Position numbers and translations under genes: made by a program. Below are positions 23,853-33,541 of a stretch of 64,000 bases of DNA, piece by piece. The stretch covers positions 1 through 64,000 of the forward strand of contig LOEZ01000066.1 of NCBI GenBank assembly GCA_001516055.1, given 5' to 3'. Origin of the DNA: Gracilibacter sp. BRH_c7a (lineage in GTDB: Bacteria > Bacillota > Desulfitobacteriia > Desulfitobacteriales > Syntrophobotulaceae). Within the stretch, counting starts at the first letter, position 1. Every line of letters begins with the position of its first letter. The notes under the pieces were generated by a model. That model did not search any database. It was given only the letters and a program-made list of their open reading frames with translations, and had not been told where the DNA came from.

Positions 23853-26452
23853 ACATTGTAAATAAACTAACGTTAAGACATTTAAAGCAAAATAAAAGAC
23901 GAACACTGGTTACAATAATTGGAGTAATTATATCCGTCTCCATGGTGATGGCAGTTACTACTTTGGGCGTATCCTTTATGGAATTATTCCAAAAGCAAGT
24001 CATCGCAAGTGAAGGCGAATGGCATGTGATTTATAAGGATGTGAATAAGGATCAGCTTGATGCGGTTAAAAACGATGAAGCAACCCAAACGCTTGTTATA
24101 TCAAAAGATCGTGGCTATGCGTTTTTAGAAGAAGGACAAAATAAGAATAAGCCCTATTTATTTATCAAAGAGTATAATGTTCAGGGTTTTGAACAGTTTC
24201 CGATTGAATTGAGTACAGGTCGACTTCCTCAAGCAGGCAATGAGGTTGTAATCTCGGAAGAAATCATTGATAACGCCAAGGTGGAATACGAGATAGGTGA
24301 TCAATTAGTACTTGATATTGGACAGCGAATAACTGAAGTTGAAGGTATCAGTCGAGCACTTCTTCAAAATACGCCCTTGCAAATGGCGAATGGTGAAATT
24401 GCTGAAACCATCGGAGAGAAAATAACGACTCGAAGCTACACAGTTGTAGGGATTATAAAGCGTCCGACCTGGGAACCAACCTGGGCTCCAGGATACACAA
24501 TTATTAGTTATGTAGATGAAAGTATGCTAGGCCCAAACGATATAGTCAATGCCACAGTGGTCTTAAATAAAGTCCAAAGATCGCTCTACGCTCATGCGGA
24601 AGACTTAGCCAAGTGCAATAATATTGAGACGATAGACTTTAATAATAGTTTACTGCGTTATTATGGTGTGACCAATAATGATAACTTGCACAGCACCCTT
24701 TATTCATTATCAGCGATTATTATGGCAATCATTGTGATTGGCTCAGTCTCGTTAATTTATAACGCCTTTGCTATTTCCGTCTCGGAACGTTCCCGGCACT
24801 TAGGGATGCTCTCCAGTGTTGGGGCTACAAAAAAACAGAAAAGAAACTCGGTATTTTTTGAGGGAGCGATAATCGGTTTGATAAGTATCCCACTTGGAAT
24901 AATATGTGGTCTTGGAGGAATCGGCATTACTTTTTGGCTCATTAATCCGATGATCCAAGGAGTATTTGGAGTTACTGAAAAACTAGCATTATCCGTCACC
25001 CCATTATCGATTTTGACTGCCTGTGTAGTTTCCATGATGACAATCTTCATTTCAACTTATCTTCCAGCTCAAAAAGCATCGAAGGTCTCTGCCATTGATG
25101 CCATTCGGCAGACAACCGATGTTAAGCTTACAAGTAAAACCTTGAAAACTTCAAAATTTGTTCGTATGCTATTTGGAATCGAAGCGGAAATCAGCTTGAA
25201 AAATCTAAAAAGAAATAAACGCAGGTACCAAGCAACAGTATTCTCAATCACCATAAGCATAGTGCTGTTTTTAGCAGTTTCATTTTTTACCGCCAATTTA
25301 ATAAAATCCTCGGAACTCTCCCAGGATGGTGTTAATTTTGATATTCAAGTTTCCATAGATAGTGATGATACTAAGACCGATGAACGATTGTTAAAATCCA
25401 TAGCATCCTTAGATGATGTAACCGAATTTAGCGTAATGAAAGAGTTGAATATTAACTCTTGGATTAACGAGGAATCAATCGCTAAAGAATTACAAGAACA
25501 AATAAAGCAGGATAAGAGTGTACTCGAGAATGGTAAATATCCTTACTACATCAATATCCATGCTCTAGATGAAGAGAATCTCCAAGCATATGCCAAAGAA
25601 GTTGGTGTAGATTACTATTCGTTAACAAATCCAGATAATATAACTGGAATTATAATTGATACTATCTCTTATCAGGATAGAGTAGCGAAAAAGTTTGTAG
25701 AGACAAAAGCGATAAATACAAAAATAGGGCAATACATTGATTTGTTCTACTCTAATTTGGAGACAAATGAAGAGACATATTTGAACAAATTAGAGATTGT
25801 CGCCTTGACAGATAAGGCTCCGATGGGTGTCTTTCCAGCAGGAGTAGGCGGGCTAAGTATTATTGTCTCCGAACAAGTCCTGAATCAATTGATGGGTGAG
25901 GAGGAAATTCCTAACTTAAATACAAGAATATTGCTAAAAAGTACGAATCCCATAAAAACACAACACGAAATTGAGGATATGAATGAGCGTAATGTGTATG
26001 TTTTTAATGCTTACCAAAGTAGACAACAAGAACAGCAGATAATCTTGTTAATATCAGTATTTACGTATGGCTTTATCGTGTTAATTACAACTATATCTAT
26101 TGCCAACATTTTTAATACGATTTCGACAAGCATTTCTCTCCGAAAACGAGAATTCGCGATGTTAAAATCAGTTGGGATGACACCCAAAGGCTTTAATAAG
26201 ATGATAAACTATGATAGTATTTTCTATGGGATTAAGTCATTATTATATGGGCTTCCACTGAGTATAGCAGTAATGTATTTAATACACAGGTCATTGATGT
26301 ACACCTTTAACTATGAATTCGCACTTCCTTGGACAAGTATTTTATATGTCATTATTGCAGTGTTTGTGATAGTCAGTTCTACAATGCTGTACTCCAGTGC
26401 AAAGGTTAAAAAAGAAAACATTATCGATGCCTTAAAGCAGGAGAATATTTAG
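23849..26452 (+). CDS. ABC exporter permease with two FtsX domains
   Basis: 867-aa membrane protein. A helix near the N-terminus (about 18-40) is followed by a large outer domain, then three helices (about 285-420) in the first FtsX domain with AISVSERSRHLGMLSSVGATKKQ. A second N-terminal-like helix (about 465-485), another outer domain and a second FtsX domain (about 735-860) with SLRKREFAMLKSVGMTPKGF follow. This doubled design is typical of exporters for antimicrobial peptides or lipid-linked substrates. The substrate is not evident. Confidence 0.92.
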   Translation: MNIVNKLTLRHLKQNKRRTLVTIIGVIISVSMVMAVTTLGVSFMELFQKQVIASEGEWHVIYKDVNKDQLDAVKNDEATQTLVISKDRGYAFLEEGQNKNKPYLFIKEYNVQGFEQFPIELSTGRLPQAGNEVVISEEIIDNAKVEYEIGDQLVLDIGQRITEVEGISRALLQNTPLQMANGEIAETIGEKITTRSYTVVGIIKRPTWEPTWAPGYTIISYVDESMLGPNDIVNATVVLNKVQRSLYAHAEDLAKCNNIETIDFNNSLLRYYGVTNNDNLHSTLYSLSAIIMAIIVIGSVSLIYNAFAISVSERSRHLGMLSSVGATKKQKRNSVFFEGAIIGLISIPLGIICGLGGIGITFWLINPMIQGVFGVTEKLALSVTPLSILTACVVSMMTIFISTYLPAQKASKVSAIDAIRQTTDVKLTSKTLKTSKFVRMLFGIEAEISLKNLKRNKRRYQATVFSITISIVLFLAVSFFTANLIKSSELSQDGVNFDIQVSIDSDDTKTDERLLKSIASLDDVTEFSVMKELNINSWINEESIAKELQEQIKQDKSVLENGKYPYYINIHALDEENLQAYAKEVGVDYYSLTNPDNITGIIIDTISYQDRVAKKFVETKAINTKIGQYIDLFYSNLETNEETYLNKLEIVALTDKAPMGVFPAGVGGLSIIVSEQVLNQLMGEEEIPNLNTRILLKSTNPIKTQHEIEDMNERNVYVFNAYQSRQQEQQIILLISVFTYGFIVLITTISIANIFNTISTSISLRKREFAMLKSVGMTPKGFNKMINYDSIFYGIKSLLYGLPLSIAVMYLIHRSLMYTFNYEFALPWTSILYVIIAVFVIVSSTMLYSSAKVKKENIIDALKQENI

Positions 26453-26864
26453 AATTATCATAAAAACTACCTGCTTTGAGCATTTTCTGAAATGCGTATG
26501 AGATAATAAATTAAAAATATTATTTGGGAGTTGGAAAAGTGAAGTAAATTTTCTTGCTATTTTACAATGCATAATAAGATTGGGAGCGCAAATTGTCGTT
26601 TGTTTTGTTGTGCTATGCAAGAAAGTTACTGTTTTTTTTCACTCAGATAATGTATCCTCGTCATGCCTAATCGGGTTTTGACTTTGCCATCGGATGATCC
26701 CTCGAAATAGTTTCGAGGGATCATCAATTTATCTAGGAGAAAACTATAGATTTGGCTTATTTGGCATATTCGTTGATACTGCATTGAAAATGATTTATAG
26801 TAGTTAGGTAGATTCCAACAAAATCCAAAGGCTTGGTGGCCGTTAAGGTGGTTATAAGCAAAGC
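26453..26864. other. Non-coding stretch with an orphan perfect hairpin
   Basis: No supported gene. An 87-codon ORF on the minus strand (26626-26889) has no RBS or recognisable features and reads into the next gene's start. The stretch holds a 15-bp perfect inverted repeat at 26693-26725 and no clear terminator for the exporter operon. Confidence 0.5.
26693..26725. repeat. 15-bp perfect inverted repeat (hairpin)
   Basis: GATGATCCCTCGAAA / TTTCGAGGGATCATC around the 3-base loop TAG. No run of T follows on either strand, so it is not a classic terminator. It stands about 240 bases after the exporter permease and 140 before the pentapeptide gene. Confidence 0.65.
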
Positions 26865-27518
26865 ATGGAAGACAAGAAAATAAAAACAAAAGTTTTGAGA
26901 CCTATATTTGATACCGGACTAGATATCATAGACCTATCTAGGGAAAATATAGTTGATGAAACTATATTTTCTTTTGGAACGATTTGCGATAGCTCTCTAG
27001 AAAACCATCAAGCTGACAAATTGACCTTTAAACAAGTAATATTTAAAAAAGTTATTTTCAATGAAATAATTTTTAGACGTATAGAGCTGATCAATGTGAG
27101 ATTTGAAAATTGTGATTTATCCAATGTAGATTTTAATGAAGCTTTACTACATAAAGTCGAGTTTATAAATTGTAAGATTATCGGGATTAACCTAAGTGAA
27201 GCCACTTTAAGAGATGTAACTTTCGAAGATTGCAACGGGCAATATGGTTTTTTCAGCTATTCTAATTGTAAACAAGTTGTATTCCTGCGCTGTCAATTAA
27301 CTTACTCAGATTTTAAAAACTCACTGTTCTCAAAAGTTGAATTTCAAGAGTCTAATCTTCTTCAAGCTCAGCTGAACTTCACAAATCTTAAAGGGATAGA
27401 TTTTACAAGTTGTGATATCGAAGGGATCGGGGTCAACATCACTGATGTAAATGGTGCAATAGTGACTGCTATGCAAGCGGTCGCTCTTTCCAGCTTACTG
27501 GGTTTAGTTGTAAAATAA
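26865..27518 (+). CDS. Pentapeptide-repeat protein
   Basis: 217-aa cytoplasmic protein whose middle and end (about residues 55-190) are made of pentapeptide repeats with Leu/Phe at every fifth place: FENCDLSNVDFNEALLHKVEF, later LTYSDFKNSLFSKVEF and ESNLLQAQLNFTNLKGIDF. Such repeats fold into a right-handed quadrilateral beta helix. Some members mimic DNA and protect gyrase; nothing here shows that role. The end (about 195-217) is hydrophobic. The RBS is weak (AAGGTGG, 19 bases upstream). Single gene. Confidence 0.85.
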   Translation: MEDKKIKTKVLRPIFDTGLDIIDLSRENIVDETIFSFGTICDSSLENHQADKLTFKQVIFKKVIFNEIIFRRIELINVRFENCDLSNVDFNEALLHKVEFINCKIIGINLSEATLRDVTFEDCNGQYGFFSYSNCKQVVFLRCQLTYSDFKNSLFSKVEFQESNLLQAQLNFTNLKGIDFTSCDIEGIGVNITDVNGAIVTAMQAVALSSLLGLVVK

Positions 27519-27641
27519 AAACTACATATGAACATAGCAAAAATAATTGACATATTTTCTTAATAGATTTATCATTTTATAAAAGCCATATGCCAAAAAC
27601 TCAAATAGGGCAAAATATAGGAATGAAAGAGGAATGATTAT

Positions 27642-28004
27642 ATGAAAATTGCATTACCGTCGCGCCAAAATCTTATAGACGATCATTTTGGACATTGTGA
27701 TTATTTTACTATCTTTACTGTTGATAAAGATAATAAAGAAATAATCGAGCAAGAAACCATTGCTTCCCCAGTAGGTTGTGGCTGCAAATCAAATATCGCA
27801 CAAACACTTTCTGAAATGGGTGTAAAAGTCATGCTCGCAGGCAATATGGGTGAGGGAGCCGTAAGAGTTTTAAACAATTCGGGTATAGAAGTATTACGTG
27901 GATGTTCCGGCGATGTTAAGTCGGTCGCTCTTGAATGGCTTTCAGGAACACTTTCCGACTCAGGAGACTCTTGCCACGAACATGAACATACTTGCCAAAG
28001 TTAA
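27642..28004 (+). CDS. NifX/NifB-type iron-molybdenum cofactor-binding domain protein
   Basis: 120-aa protein of the dinitrogenase iron-molybdenum cofactor family, a small RNase-H-like fold that binds Fe-S or FeMo clusters. The family pattern is visible: MKIALPSRQNLIDDHFGHCDYF at the start, then GCGCKSNIAQTLSEMGVKVMLAGNMGEGA. The C-terminus has a His/Cys-rich tail (SCHEHEHTCQS) that may bind metal. No nif genes are near, so the physiological role is open. Single gene ended by a shared terminator. Confidence 0.88.
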   Translation: MKIALPSRQNLIDDHFGHCDYFTIFTVDKDNKEIIEQETIASPVGCGCKSNIAQTLSEMGVKVMLAGNMGEGAVRVLNNSGIEVLRGCSGDVKSVALEWLSGTLSDSGDSCHEHEHTCQS

Positions 28005-28048
28005 GATATTTCTGACTACTTTAGCTGGTATGACATTGCAAGAATTAT

Positions 28049-28083
28049 ACAAGAATCAATCTAGTACTAATTCTTGTCCTTTT
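28049..28083 (+). terminator. Terminator after the NifX-like gene
   Basis: ACAAGAAT / ATTCTTGT with a 13-base loop, followed by CCTTTTTC. It overlaps the last bases of the convergent MBL hydrolase gene (stop at 28056). Confidence 0.5.
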
Positions 28084-28745
28084 TCTGCGATATCGATTAT
28101 TCTTGTCGGACTGTCCTTCATTTTCTCAGCATATTGTTTGGCGGTCTCACCATTATCTCCAAAATGCATGGGAATTAAGACCTTGGGGGAAATCTCTTGG
28201 ATGAAGTAATCTGCGCCTACGCAATAATTATGTTCCAACCTTGGGTCGACAGGGAAGAAGGCGATATCGATAGACTCACCTTTAATCTTGGCGATTTCTT
28301 TCTTGAATAGAATCTCAGCTCTTTTTATTTCTTCCGGTACATCTTGAGACCAATACCACCAGTTTAGATCACCGGCATGAAACAGGTTTGTCCCAAGAAA
28401 TTGGATAAGAAAAGAAACTCCTAAATCAGTGGAGCCAAAAGCTTTTATTATTACATCATCGACTTTAATTTCATCATAGGGGGACATTACAAAAATGTTC
28501 CCCTTTTTTTGTTTTATACTAATGTCGTCACTTAAAATGTATTTGATATTCGGTTTTTGCTTCTGCCATTGAAATATCTCTTTGTTGAAATGATCAGGAT
28601 GACCATGGGAGGAAAAGACATAAGTATCTTTATCTCCCATATCAACATTACCCTTATAGTAATCAAAGATAAAGATGTGTTTTGAAGTTTCGACCCGAAA
28701 ACCGCTGTGATACAGATATTTAATTTTAATTTCTGGGTTGACCAT
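28056..28745 (-). CDS. Metallo-beta-lactamase fold hydrolase (UlaG/YtkL-like)
   Basis: 229-aa predicted metal-dependent hydrolase. The zinc motif is SSHGHPDH (about residues 46-53), with further ligands likely in FHAGDLNWW (His, Asp) and IPMHFGDN (His). Such proteins act on phosphodiester or lactone bonds; the substrate cannot be told. The ATG at 28745 lies 6 bases after GAGGTG; the in-frame GTG at 28754 is part of that RBS. Single gene, convergent with the NifX-like gene. Confidence 0.85.
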   Translation of the reverse strand: MVNPEIKIKYLYHSGFRVETSKHIFIFDYYKGNVDMGDKDTYVFSSHGHPDHFNKEIFQWQKQKPNIKYILSDDISIKQKKGNIFVMSPYDEIKVDDVIIKAFGSTDLGVSFLIQFLGTNLFHAGDLNWWYWSQDVPEEIKRAEILFKKEIAKIKGESIDIAFFPVDPRLEHNYCVGADYFIQEISPKVLIPMHFGDNGETAKQYAEKMKDSPTRIIDIAEKGQELVLD

Positions 28746-28865
28746 ATGAATCACCTCATTTGGTTTTTTCTAATTTTTTAGGTAAACTATATATAATGAC
28801 TAGAAAATATTCTCTATAATAATACCAAATTGATTATTGGTATTTAAGAAAGGAAGGGGTTAATT

Positions 28866-29237
28866 ATGAATTTTAAATTTGCTCACAACAATTTTAATGT
28901 CTTAAATCTGGAAAAAAGCCTTCAATTCTATAAAGAAGCTTTAGGACTTGTCGAGGTCAAAAGATTTGCTCCAGAGAGTGGAGAGTTTATCTTAATTTAC
29001 TTAGGCGATGGTTCTTCGAACCATACGCTGGAACTGACCTGGTTAAGGGATAGAATGGAAGCTTATAATTTAGGAGAGAATGAATTTCATCTGGCTTTCG
29101 CCGTAGATGATTTTGAAGCAGCCTATGAACATCATAAAAAGATGGGCTGTATTTGTTATGAGAATAAGGGAATGGGTATTTACTTTATCAATGATCCTGA
29201 TAATTATTGGTTAGAAGTTATTCCGAGTAATAAATAG
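28866..29237 (+). CDS. gloA: Glyoxalase I / VOC family protein
   Basis: 123-aa lactoylglutathione-lyase type protein, likely in methylglyoxal detoxification or a related metal-dependent isomerisation. Two beta-alpha-beta-beta-beta modules are visible. The candidate metal ligands are His8 (in FKFAHNNF), Glu in HTLELTW, His in EFHLAFAV and Glu in YWLEVIP, the H/E/H/E set of glyoxalase I. AAAGGAAGGGG lies 6 bases before the ATG. Single gene, 104 bases before an ABC exporter. Confidence 0.85.
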   Translation: MNFKFAHNNFNVLNLEKSLQFYKEALGLVEVKRFAPESGEFILIYLGDGSSNHTLELTWLRDRMEAYNLGENEFHLAFAVDDFEAAYEHHKKMGCICYENKGMGIYFINDPDNYWLEVIPSNK

Positions 29238-29341
29238 CATCATAAAATCTATGTTATACTAGAAAATGTGGATTTACAAAAAACAAATTATCAATCTATA
29301 AAATATAAATAGTTATGCATTTAGCACCAGGAGGCACGTTA

Positions 29342-30115
29342 ATGGATAATGTCTTAATTAAGACCACTCGTTTAATGAAAAAATATGGATCTGTACCAGT
29401 AGTTAACGACTTGAATTTAGAGGTTAAGGGCGGTGAAATATTTGGTTTTCTGGGACCAAATGGCGCAGGTAAAACAACTACCATAAAAATGTTAACTGGA
29501 TTATTGGATCCCAGTGAAGGGGAAGTTTTTATCTGTGGTTATGACCTCAAGAAACAACCAACCGAGGCTAAATCTGTTATGGCCTATGTACCTGACCAAC
29601 CTAAATTATATAATAAGCTTTCTGCGAGAGAGTTTTTGATGCTAATCTCTTCTCTATACCGGGTCCCGAAAGATATCGCCCAAGAAAGATCAGAACAGCT
29701 TCTCGCTATGTTCGAGCTTCAAGCCAGGGCAGATGAGCTCTTAGAAAGCTACTCTCACGGTATGCGTCAAAAAGTGGTACTAGCCTCAGCACTGATTCAC
29801 CAGCCTAAAGTCATTATGTTGGATGAACCTACGGTTGGTCTTGATCCAGCAAGTGCCCGACTTTTAAAAGATATCCTGCAGGAGTTAGCAAGGCAGGGAG
29901 CAGCGGTGTTCGTCTCGACGCATATTTTAGAGATTGCAGAAAGAATGTGCCACCGTGTCGGAATTCTTAAAAATGGCCAACTGATTGCCCAGGGAAGCCC
30001 TGAAGAATTGCGTCAGAGAGTTGGACACACCGGCGAGAGTCTGGAAGATATCTTTCTGGAACTTACCGGTGGTACGGAAAGTGCAGAAGTAATCAAAAGT
30101 CTGGAGGAAGAATAA
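29342..30115 (+). CDS. ABC-2 type exporter ATPase
   Basis: 257-aa ATPase. Walker A is GPNGAGKTT, the signature is YSHGMRQKVVLASAL, Walker B is VIMLDEPTVGLD and the switch His is in VFVSTHILEIAE. This wording is typical of the CcmA/EcsA group of ABC-2 exporters. The start is the ATG at 29342, 7 bases after AGGAGG; the ATG at 29315 precedes the RBS. Its stop overlaps the permease start by one base (TAATG), so translation is coupled. The cargo is unknown. Confidence 0.94.
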   Translation: MDNVLIKTTRLMKKYGSVPVVNDLNLEVKGGEIFGFLGPNGAGKTTTIKMLTGLLDPSEGEVFICGYDLKKQPTEAKSVMAYVPDQPKLYNKLSAREFLMLISSLYRVPKDIAQERSEQLLAMFELQARADELLESYSHGMRQKVVLASALIHQPKVIMLDEPTVGLDPASARLLKDILQELARQGAAVFVSTHILEIAERMCHRVGILKNGQLIAQGSPEELRQRVGHTGESLEDIFLELTGGTESAEVIKSLEEE

Positions 30116-31965
30116 TGTCGTCTTTCCTTCAAGATTTTAATTTATTGCTAAAAAGCCAAATACGAGTAAGCTTAAATACCCTCCGACAACGCCGCAAAAG
30201 GACCTTTATTGGAATGTTTGTTATTGGTATGATTTTTTTGTCTCTTCTGGCTTCCCTAGGTTCGCTCGCCTATGGAGCTTTAGAAGAGATGCCGCCGCAA
30301 ACAGCCCAGGGTTTTCTTGCCTTGTTATTTATGGTAGGGATGGGCAGTCAGATTTTCTTTGGTATTACTGCTGCTTTTGCTGCACTCTATATGTCTGATG
30401 ATTTAGAACTTCTTTTTATGACACCTGTATCACTTAAAGCAGTTTTCGCCGTGAAATCGCTCTCGGTTCTCGGCAGTAACTTAGTAATCGCTGTTTTATT
30501 TGCTTTCCTCCCGGGAATTTTCTATGGACTGCTCTTTCAGGCAGGTGGATTCTATTATTTCTTAGTCTTCTTGGTAGGGTGTGGTCTGTGGCTGATGGGT
30601 GCAGCTCTAGCGGAATTGATTAATCTTCTGGTCATGCGCATTGTCCCCCCTCATCGCAGTAAAGAAGCGATGGGTTTTATCGGCGCGTTAGCCGGTATTA
30701 TAATTGTCCTGGTGGTTCAGATTCCTAATTTGCTCCTCAACAGCCAGGGAAATATGGATATAGGTTCCTGGCTGACAGGCAAAGAAGAAATGTTGGAGAT
30801 CCTGAACTTTTTTCCTTGGGGATGGGCTTCGCTTGCCTTAGTTAATGGAATAAGCGGGACCATCCTTGCTGGACTCGGATGGTCTGTCTTGATTGTTTTG
30901 GTAAGTGTGGTACTTTTCCTGCTGTCGATGATTCTTCTCGAGCGAGGATTCCGACAAGGGTTTATATCTCTTAGCCAGGGAGAAGGGGGCAGGACCCGAA
31001 AAAAACGCACATTACACACATCCGAAATTAATATTTATAATAGTACGCTGGAGAATACTTTGCCCAAGTACTCTTTTATATTCGAGGAAAAAGTCACCCC
31101 CCAAGCCTCTTCCTGGTTGGGAATGTGGGCAGTTGCCAAAAAAGATTTACTTTCGCTGAAACGTGACACCAGGGAATGGTTTGGCTACCTCATGCCTCTG
31201 ACCATTATGGCTTTTTTTGTGGCTCAATTCCTGTTTACCTCTTCAGATGCCGGTTTTTCTTCTCTGATAATCGTTCTTATAATGTACACCATTATGTTTA
31301 GCGGCAATATGGCTTTACAAGCTTTTGGCAGGGAAGGGGAATCCGATTGGCTTCTAAGCAGTGTTCCTTTGATCGGATGGCCTGTAGTATGGGGAAAACT
31401 TGTGGCTGCAGTTCTGCCTACACTGATTTTAATGGAAGCTTTACTTGTGGGCACTTCAATCGCCGTAGGGTTTTCAGCTTCCTTGATTGTTCTTCTTGCC
31501 TTTGCAGCCGTACTCCTAAGTCTGGGCTCAAGTTCAATCGGTCTCTATTATTCTATTCATAACGCCAGGTATAACCCAGATAAACCCCAAATGCGTATTT
31601 CTCCAAGTGCATCGCTCGTCATGTATCTCACGAATCTATTGTTTTTACTTTTATTAGGTTTAAGTCTTAGCTATCTTTTCCCGCCCATGGAGCTAATCTC
31701 CTTAATAGAAAGCATCCCGCCGCTGAAATATGAAGGTGGGTTCCTTGCGACTATCGTATACGTGCTTTATCTGCTAAGCCGTCCTTTATTGTGGCCGGAA
31801 GTTTTCAGGATTCTGCTCGGGATTGTATTGACCGGCGGAGTATGGACCCTGATATTTTTCGGATTCATGACGGCTACGGTACGCCAGAGCCGAAAAGGAT
31901 TCCGGGTGGAGCATGTCTCTAATACAAAAAGTAAAAAGTTTTCAAGAAAAGGTTCCTTGGGATAA
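30115..31965 (+). CDS. ABC exporter permease of about 12 helices (ABC_tran_2-like)
   Basis: 616-aa membrane protein partnered with the preceding ATPase. At least ten hydrophobic helices are spread over two halves (about 32-290 and 355-600), separated by a charged loop (GEGGRTRKKRTLHTSEIN, about 290-310). The segment YMSDDLELLFMTPVSLKAVFAVK in the first half is characteristic of the YhaP/Ecs-like putative exporter permeases, and the second half has FGREGESDWLLSSVPL at the same place. 616 aa is long but usual for this two-half type. An AAGGTTCCTT / AAGGAACCTT repeat spans the stop codon. Confidence 0.85.
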   Translation: MSSFLQDFNLLLKSQIRVSLNTLRQRRKRTFIGMFVIGMIFLSLLASLGSLAYGALEEMPPQTAQGFLALLFMVGMGSQIFFGITAAFAALYMSDDLELLFMTPVSLKAVFAVKSLSVLGSNLVIAVLFAFLPGIFYGLLFQAGGFYYFLVFLVGCGLWLMGAALAELINLLVMRIVPPHRSKEAMGFIGALAGIIIVLVVQIPNLLLNSQGNMDIGSWLTGKEEMLEILNFFPWGWASLALVNGISGTILAGLGWSVLIVLVSVVLFLLSMILLERGFRQGFISLSQGEGGRTRKKRTLHTSEINIYNSTLENTLPKYSFIFEEKVTPQASSWLGMWAVAKKDLLSLKRDTREWFGYLMPLTIMAFFVAQFLFTSSDAGFSSLIIVLIMYTIMFSGNMALQAFGREGESDWLLSSVPLIGWPVVWGKLVAAVLPTLILMEALLVGTSIAVGFSASLIVLLAFAAVLLSLGSSSIGLYYSIHNARYNPDKPQMRISPSASLVMYLTNLLFLLLLGLSLSYLFPPMELISLIESIPPLKYEGGFLATIVYVLYLLSRPLLWPEVFRILLGIVLTGGVWTLIFFGFMTATVRQSRKGFRVEHVSNTKSKKFSRKGSLG

Positions 31966-32019
31966 GGAACCTTGGGTAAAATAACTAAGGTTTCATAAAT
32001 TATTTAAAAGGAATTTATA

Positions 32020-33417
32020 ATGATAGAGAGTATCTTAACCCGTATACGTAGTCTATTTACCTTTGTTTTAGCCATTATATATTTAAGCAATTTATTTATT
32101 CAGTCTGCTTGGATAAATCATCTTACATTAGTTTTGATTGTACTTGTAATCGTTCTCAGCCTGAGGGTTGCTACAGGTTCATCGAAAATCATCGGCTATA
32201 TCTCTATAACCCTAAGTATTATTATTCTTTTATCTTACAATGCTCCTTTCAGCATCTGGGAACAGGCAATAGAGGAAAATCTATATTTAGTTGTGATGTT
32301 CACTTTGGTACCGTTATTGAGAATCCCAATCCAATTCGGGGGCTATTTTGAAGCCCTTCAAGGTTTCTTCCGGCGTTTTGTAAAGACTAATAATCGTTTC
32401 TATGTTCTTGTTAGTTTTATCTCAGCTTTTGTAGGTGTTTTAGTTAATTTAGCGGTTGTTCCTCTTGTACATGAGATTAGCAAAGCAAGTAGTTTCAGCG
32501 CGAATAAAAAGCTTCTCAGTAAAGCTATTACGCGCGGGTTTGCTACTTGTACGATATGGTCACCAACTATGGCATCCATTGCCTTAATTATTCAAGTAAC
32601 TGGTGCTACCTGGTATTTGTTCTTTCCATTCGGTATTTTAAGCGGTGTTATTGCCGGAATGATTGGTTACATGATGACAATGGCAGAAGAGAGAAGAGGT
32701 CAAGCCGAAGAGGTTGTCGTTAACGTTGACCTTGACACTGTCCAACTGTCAGACAGTGTTATTAATTATCGCAAAGTAATCGAACTGTGTGTCTTTGGGA
32801 TTATTCTCATTACAGGAATTGCATTGATTTCAGTGTACACGGGTATTCAGACAATAATCGTAGTATCGCTTGCCTCACTTGTATTTCCCATTCTCTGGAT
32901 GTTCATTCTCTCTAGATTGCGTATTTTATGGCGAGAATGCAGAGGAGATTATTTCCATAAAAGTCTTCCGGGTTTAACAAATGAGATTATCTTATTTGTT
33001 GGGGCGGGACTCTTTGCTTCAAGTATTACCTATTCGCAGCTAGGGAATTATGTACCTCTGGTACTATCTTGGTTTGTTGGTGAAAATATTATCATGTTCT
33101 CCATTGTCATCATTGTAATAGGGCTTATTGTTTCTGCTATAGGTATACACCCAATTGTCACCATTACAATTATTGGGGGGACAGTTGAAGCCTCTGCGTA
33201 TGGAGTAACCCCAACCTATATGGCCGTGCTCTTAGCCATAACCTGGGCAATGGGGATTACAATGTCTCCTTCGTCAGCCACAATAATAACCGTAGCCGGC
33301 TTAGCAGAACGGTCACCTCTTGAAGTTGGCCCGGGTTGGAATGGAAGATATGCTGTAATCTCATCAGCGATACTCCTGCTTATAATGACGATCTTCAGAT
33401 TTCTTCAGCTTATATAG
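32020..33417 (+). CDS. Putative ion/organate permease (IT superfamily-like)
   Basis: 465-aa protein with about 12 TM helices. Two re-entrant-type segments can be seen: TRGFATCTIWSPTMASIALI (about 171-190) and GIHPIVTITIIGG (about 367-379) followed by GITMSPSSATIITVAGLAERSPLEVG. The paired halves resemble the ArsB/DcuC/CitT ion-transporter superfamily, but no subfamily can be named. AAAGGAATTTATA lies before the ATG. It starts 54 bases after the ABC exporter and could be cotranscribed. Substrate unknown. Confidence 0.65.
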   Translation: MIESILTRIRSLFTFVLAIIYLSNLFIQSAWINHLTLVLIVLVIVLSLRVATGSSKIIGYISITLSIIILLSYNAPFSIWEQAIEENLYLVVMFTLVPLLRIPIQFGGYFEALQGFFRRFVKTNNRFYVLVSFISAFVGVLVNLAVVPLVHEISKASSFSANKKLLSKAITRGFATCTIWSPTMASIALIIQVTGATWYLFFPFGILSGVIAGMIGYMMTMAEERRGQAEEVVVNVDLDTVQLSDSVINYRKVIELCVFGIILITGIALISVYTGIQTIIVVSLASLVFPILWMFILSRLRILWRECRGDYFHKSLPGLTNEIILFVGAGLFASSITYSQLGNYVPLVLSWFVGENIIMFSIVIIVIGLIVSAIGIHPIVTITIIGGTVEASAYGVTPTYMAVLLAITWAMGITMSPSSATIITVAGLAERSPLEVGPGWNGRYAVISSAILLLIMTIFRFLQLI

Positions 33418-33541
33418 CTGGTCAGTAGCTTCAGCTCTGAGTGGCTAAGGTTTAGATTTTTCAAGTTGGCAACGAATACAGGAATATTAGAGCAAAGTAA
33501 AAATTGAGACGCAAGTACATTGGTATAGGAGCATAAAACAA

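Noticed and set aside
26626-26889. Minus-strand ORF of 87 codons before the pentapeptide gene
   Set aside because: No RBS, no domain, and it overlaps the hairpin and the start of the pentapeptide gene.
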